From an uncultured Prevotella sp. (GTDB lineage: Bacteria; Bacteroidota; Bacteroidia; Bacteroidales; Bacteroidaceae), in contig CALBLK010000030.1 of the NCBI GenBank assembly GCA_937895845.1, positions 1-64,000 on the forward strand: DNA of 64,000 bases, given 5' to 3'. Within the stretch, counting starts at the first letter, position 1. Every line of letters begins with the position of its first letter. This document shows positions 62,583-64,000 of this stretch, piece after piece. The translations under genes were made by a program, and so were the position numbers. The notes under the pieces are model-generated. The model was not told the DNA's origin. It saw nothing but the letters and a program-made list of their open reading frames with translations, and made no database searches.

Positions 62583-64000
62583 ATGAAACCAATCTGCTTG
62601 TTCAGGCTCTTTTGCCTTGCCATGCTCGCACCGCTGTCATTGAGCGCAAGCGCCCAGCGATCGGTGGGCGACTTCATTGAGTCTAAGTCTAACAACGAGG
62701 CCAAGCGCGGCGTGCAGCGCGTGTTGCAATACCGTCCCGAGGGTGACGAACTGGTGTGCTGGCAAGGGAAAAACCGCTACACCAGGGCACTTTACGGCGG
62801 CTATACCGACTACCGGGTCGAGACGAGCGACGTGCCGATATTTGCCGTTTTCAAGAAAGGTCATCACCGCAACATCCGCTTCCGGGTGAACGGTGTGCCG
62901 CTGGAAACCGTGGAGAAGTGCCGTGCCGGCTACTTGGAGGCGCGCCGCAGTTACAGTCTGGCCGACGGGCGCTGGGATGGCGCGGGCCGCCAGGCGTGCC
63001 TGTCCCTGGAGGTGCAGGCCCTCCACGGCAGCGAGGGGGCCATCTTCCGCTTCGCCACCGGCCAAGCCTCGTCGCCCCTTGATGTAGAGACCTGGGTGTG
63101 TGCCATCACAGACAAGGTGAGGATGCGCCGCAACGGAGACATGGGCGCCGACCCGGCCGGTGTGTTCGCCCCCCATCCGGCCAACAAGAACCTGGTGGTT
63201 TCAAAGGCCGTGTGCAACAGCCAGCGGCGGGTGGCCTATGTTGTTGTAATGCTTGACAGCGTTGCCCCCATGCCTTTTGAGCAGGCTGACAAGCTGTGGG
63301 CAGAAACCCTGGAAGCCAACCGCAAGCTGGCCTCGCGTGTGCGTTTCACCACCCCCGACCCCTATCTCAATCCACTTGGAGGAGCCTTGGCCGTGGCCGC
63401 CGACGGCGACTGGGACGGAAAGACATGGCTGCATGGCTGTGTGGGCTGGCGGATGCCGCTGGCCGGCTGGCGCGCCGGCTATCTGGGCGATGTCCTTGGC
63501 TGGCCCGACCGCGCACGCTCCCATTTCGACGCCTATGCCAAAAGCCAGGTCACGGACGTGCCACCCATCTATCCGCATCCGTCGCAAGACCCCAAGATGA
63601 ACATGGCAAGGGCCGAGAAGAAGTGGGGCACCCAGATGTATAGCAACGGCTATATCTGCCGTAACCCGGAGCGCAACAACCAGATGCACCATTACGACAT
63701 GAACCTCAACTATATGGATGAGCTGCTCTGGCACTTCCAGTATGATGCCGACACGGCCTATATGCGCAAGATGTGGCCGGTCATCACGGCCCATCTGGCT
63801 TGGGAGAAGCGCAACTTTGACCCTGACAACGACCACCTTTACGATGCCTATTGCTGCATCTGGGCCAGCGACGCCCTCTATTATAGCGGCGGGGCCGTGA
63901 CCCATTCGTCGGCCTACAACTACCGGGGCAACCTGCTTGCGGCGCGCATCGCCGAACTGATTGGCGAGAACCCCGAACCCTACCGCCGCGAGGCTGAGGC
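62583..64000 (+). CDS. DUF4450 glycan-active protein (partial, cut by right edge)
   Basis: Open frame from ATG at 62583 to the window end, 472 residues visible without a stop. Signal peptide MKPICLFRLFCLAMLAPLSLSASAQ. The N-terminal domain has GDELVCWQGKNRYTRALYGG and NIRFRVNGVPLE, typical of DUF4450 proteins of Bacteroidota. From about 250 onward the sequence looks like an (alpha/alpha)6 barrel (WLHGCVGWRMPLAGWRAGYLGDVLGW, HYDMNLNYMDELLWHFQYD, DAYCCIWASDALYYSGG). It is probably a periplasmic glycoside hydrolase or lyase of unknown substrate. The C-terminus is outside the window. Confidence 0.85.
   Translation, partial: MKPICLFRLFCLAMLAPLSLSASAQRSVGDFIESKSNNEAKRGVQRVLQYRPEGDELVCWQGKNRYTRALYGGYTDYRVETSDVPIFAVFKKGHHRNIRFRVNGVPLETVEKCRAGYLEARRSYSLADGRWDGAGRQACLSLEVQALHGSEGAIFRFATGQASSPLDVETWVCAITDKVRMRRNGDMGADPAGVFAPHPANKNLVVSKAVCNSQRRVAYVVVMLDSVAPMPFEQADKLWAETLEANRKLASRVRFTTPDPYLNPLGGALAVAADGDWDGKTWLHGCVGWRMPLAGWRAGYLGDVLGWPDRARSHFDAYAKSQVTDVPPIYPHPSQDPKMNMARAEKKWGTQMYSNGYICRNPERNNQMHHYDMNLNYMDELLWHFQYDADTAYMRKMWPVITAHLAWEKRNFDPDNDHLYDAYCCIWASDALYYSGGAVTHSSAYNYRGNLLAARIAELIGENPEPYRREAE

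Overview
The window reads as chromosomal DNA of a Bacteroidales bacterium, most likely Prevotellaceae-like. The basis is the recurrent Bacteroidota promoter (TTG or TTTG, about 19-21 bp, then TAnnTTTGC) in front of many genes, a bacterial serine palmitoyltransferase of the Bacteroides type, an ACT-fused SerB, chorismate-mutase-fused DAHP synthase, OprP-like porins, and GH2, GH28 and DUF4450 carbohydrate-active proteins. Genus cannot be fixed from sequence reading alone. No phage, plasmid, insertion sequence, CRISPR array or rRNA was seen.

Layout. 0.2-4.1 kb: galactose operon galM, sugar/H+ symporter, galK. 4.1-9.0 kb: folC, dnaJ, grpE and an ABC-F ATPase whose second ATP site looks dead. 9.1-12.6 kb: tRNA-Cys, Nudix hydrolase and a lipid kinase divergent from serine palmitoyltransferase, then tRNA-Pro. 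12.6-13.5 kb: a non-coding stretch with a 22-bp tandem array. 13.5-14.6 kb: a small monooxygenase and an esterase. 14.7-25.3 kb: a hemerythrin-LuxR regulator divergent from a seven-gene operon of two porins, an imelysin lipoprotein, two c-type cytochrome lipoproteins, a RidA-like protein and a CcsBA heme lyase; this is the best candidate for an undescribed system (redox-linked iron or heme handling). 25.3-30.7 kb: aromatic amino acid operon pheA-aminotransferase-aroG/CM-tyrA-serB, headed by what looks like a complete Phe/Tyr attenuator with a leader peptide. 30.8-37.5 kb: TPR protein, four glycosyltransferases and a secreted C1B peptidase. 37.7-43.4 kb: a small outer-membrane barrel, thiL, pnp, lpxK and sppA. 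43.8-54.2 kb: GH28, FtsB/DivIC-like protein, membrane protein, DUF4369 lipoprotein, dihydroorotase, stand-alone MetH activation domain, membrane phosphoesterase, acyltransferase and a large GH2. 54.4-57.9 kb: polyprenol-phosphate glycosyltransferase and groES-groEL. 58-64 kb: a possible small RNA and a phosphate-type locus (OprP-like porin, nonsense-broken lamin-tail lipoprotein, secreted phosphoesterase) divergent from a secreted protein across an 11-bp-phased Pho-box-like array, then a DUF4450 protein cut by the right edge.

Three intergenic regions (12.7, 43.5 and 55.4 kb) carry related 22-bp-period arrays. Two of them also share a roughly 95-bp promoter-plus-hairpin element whose closing stem covaries, and two share another 87-bp element. 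Together these suggest a dispersed family of non-coding elements in this genome.
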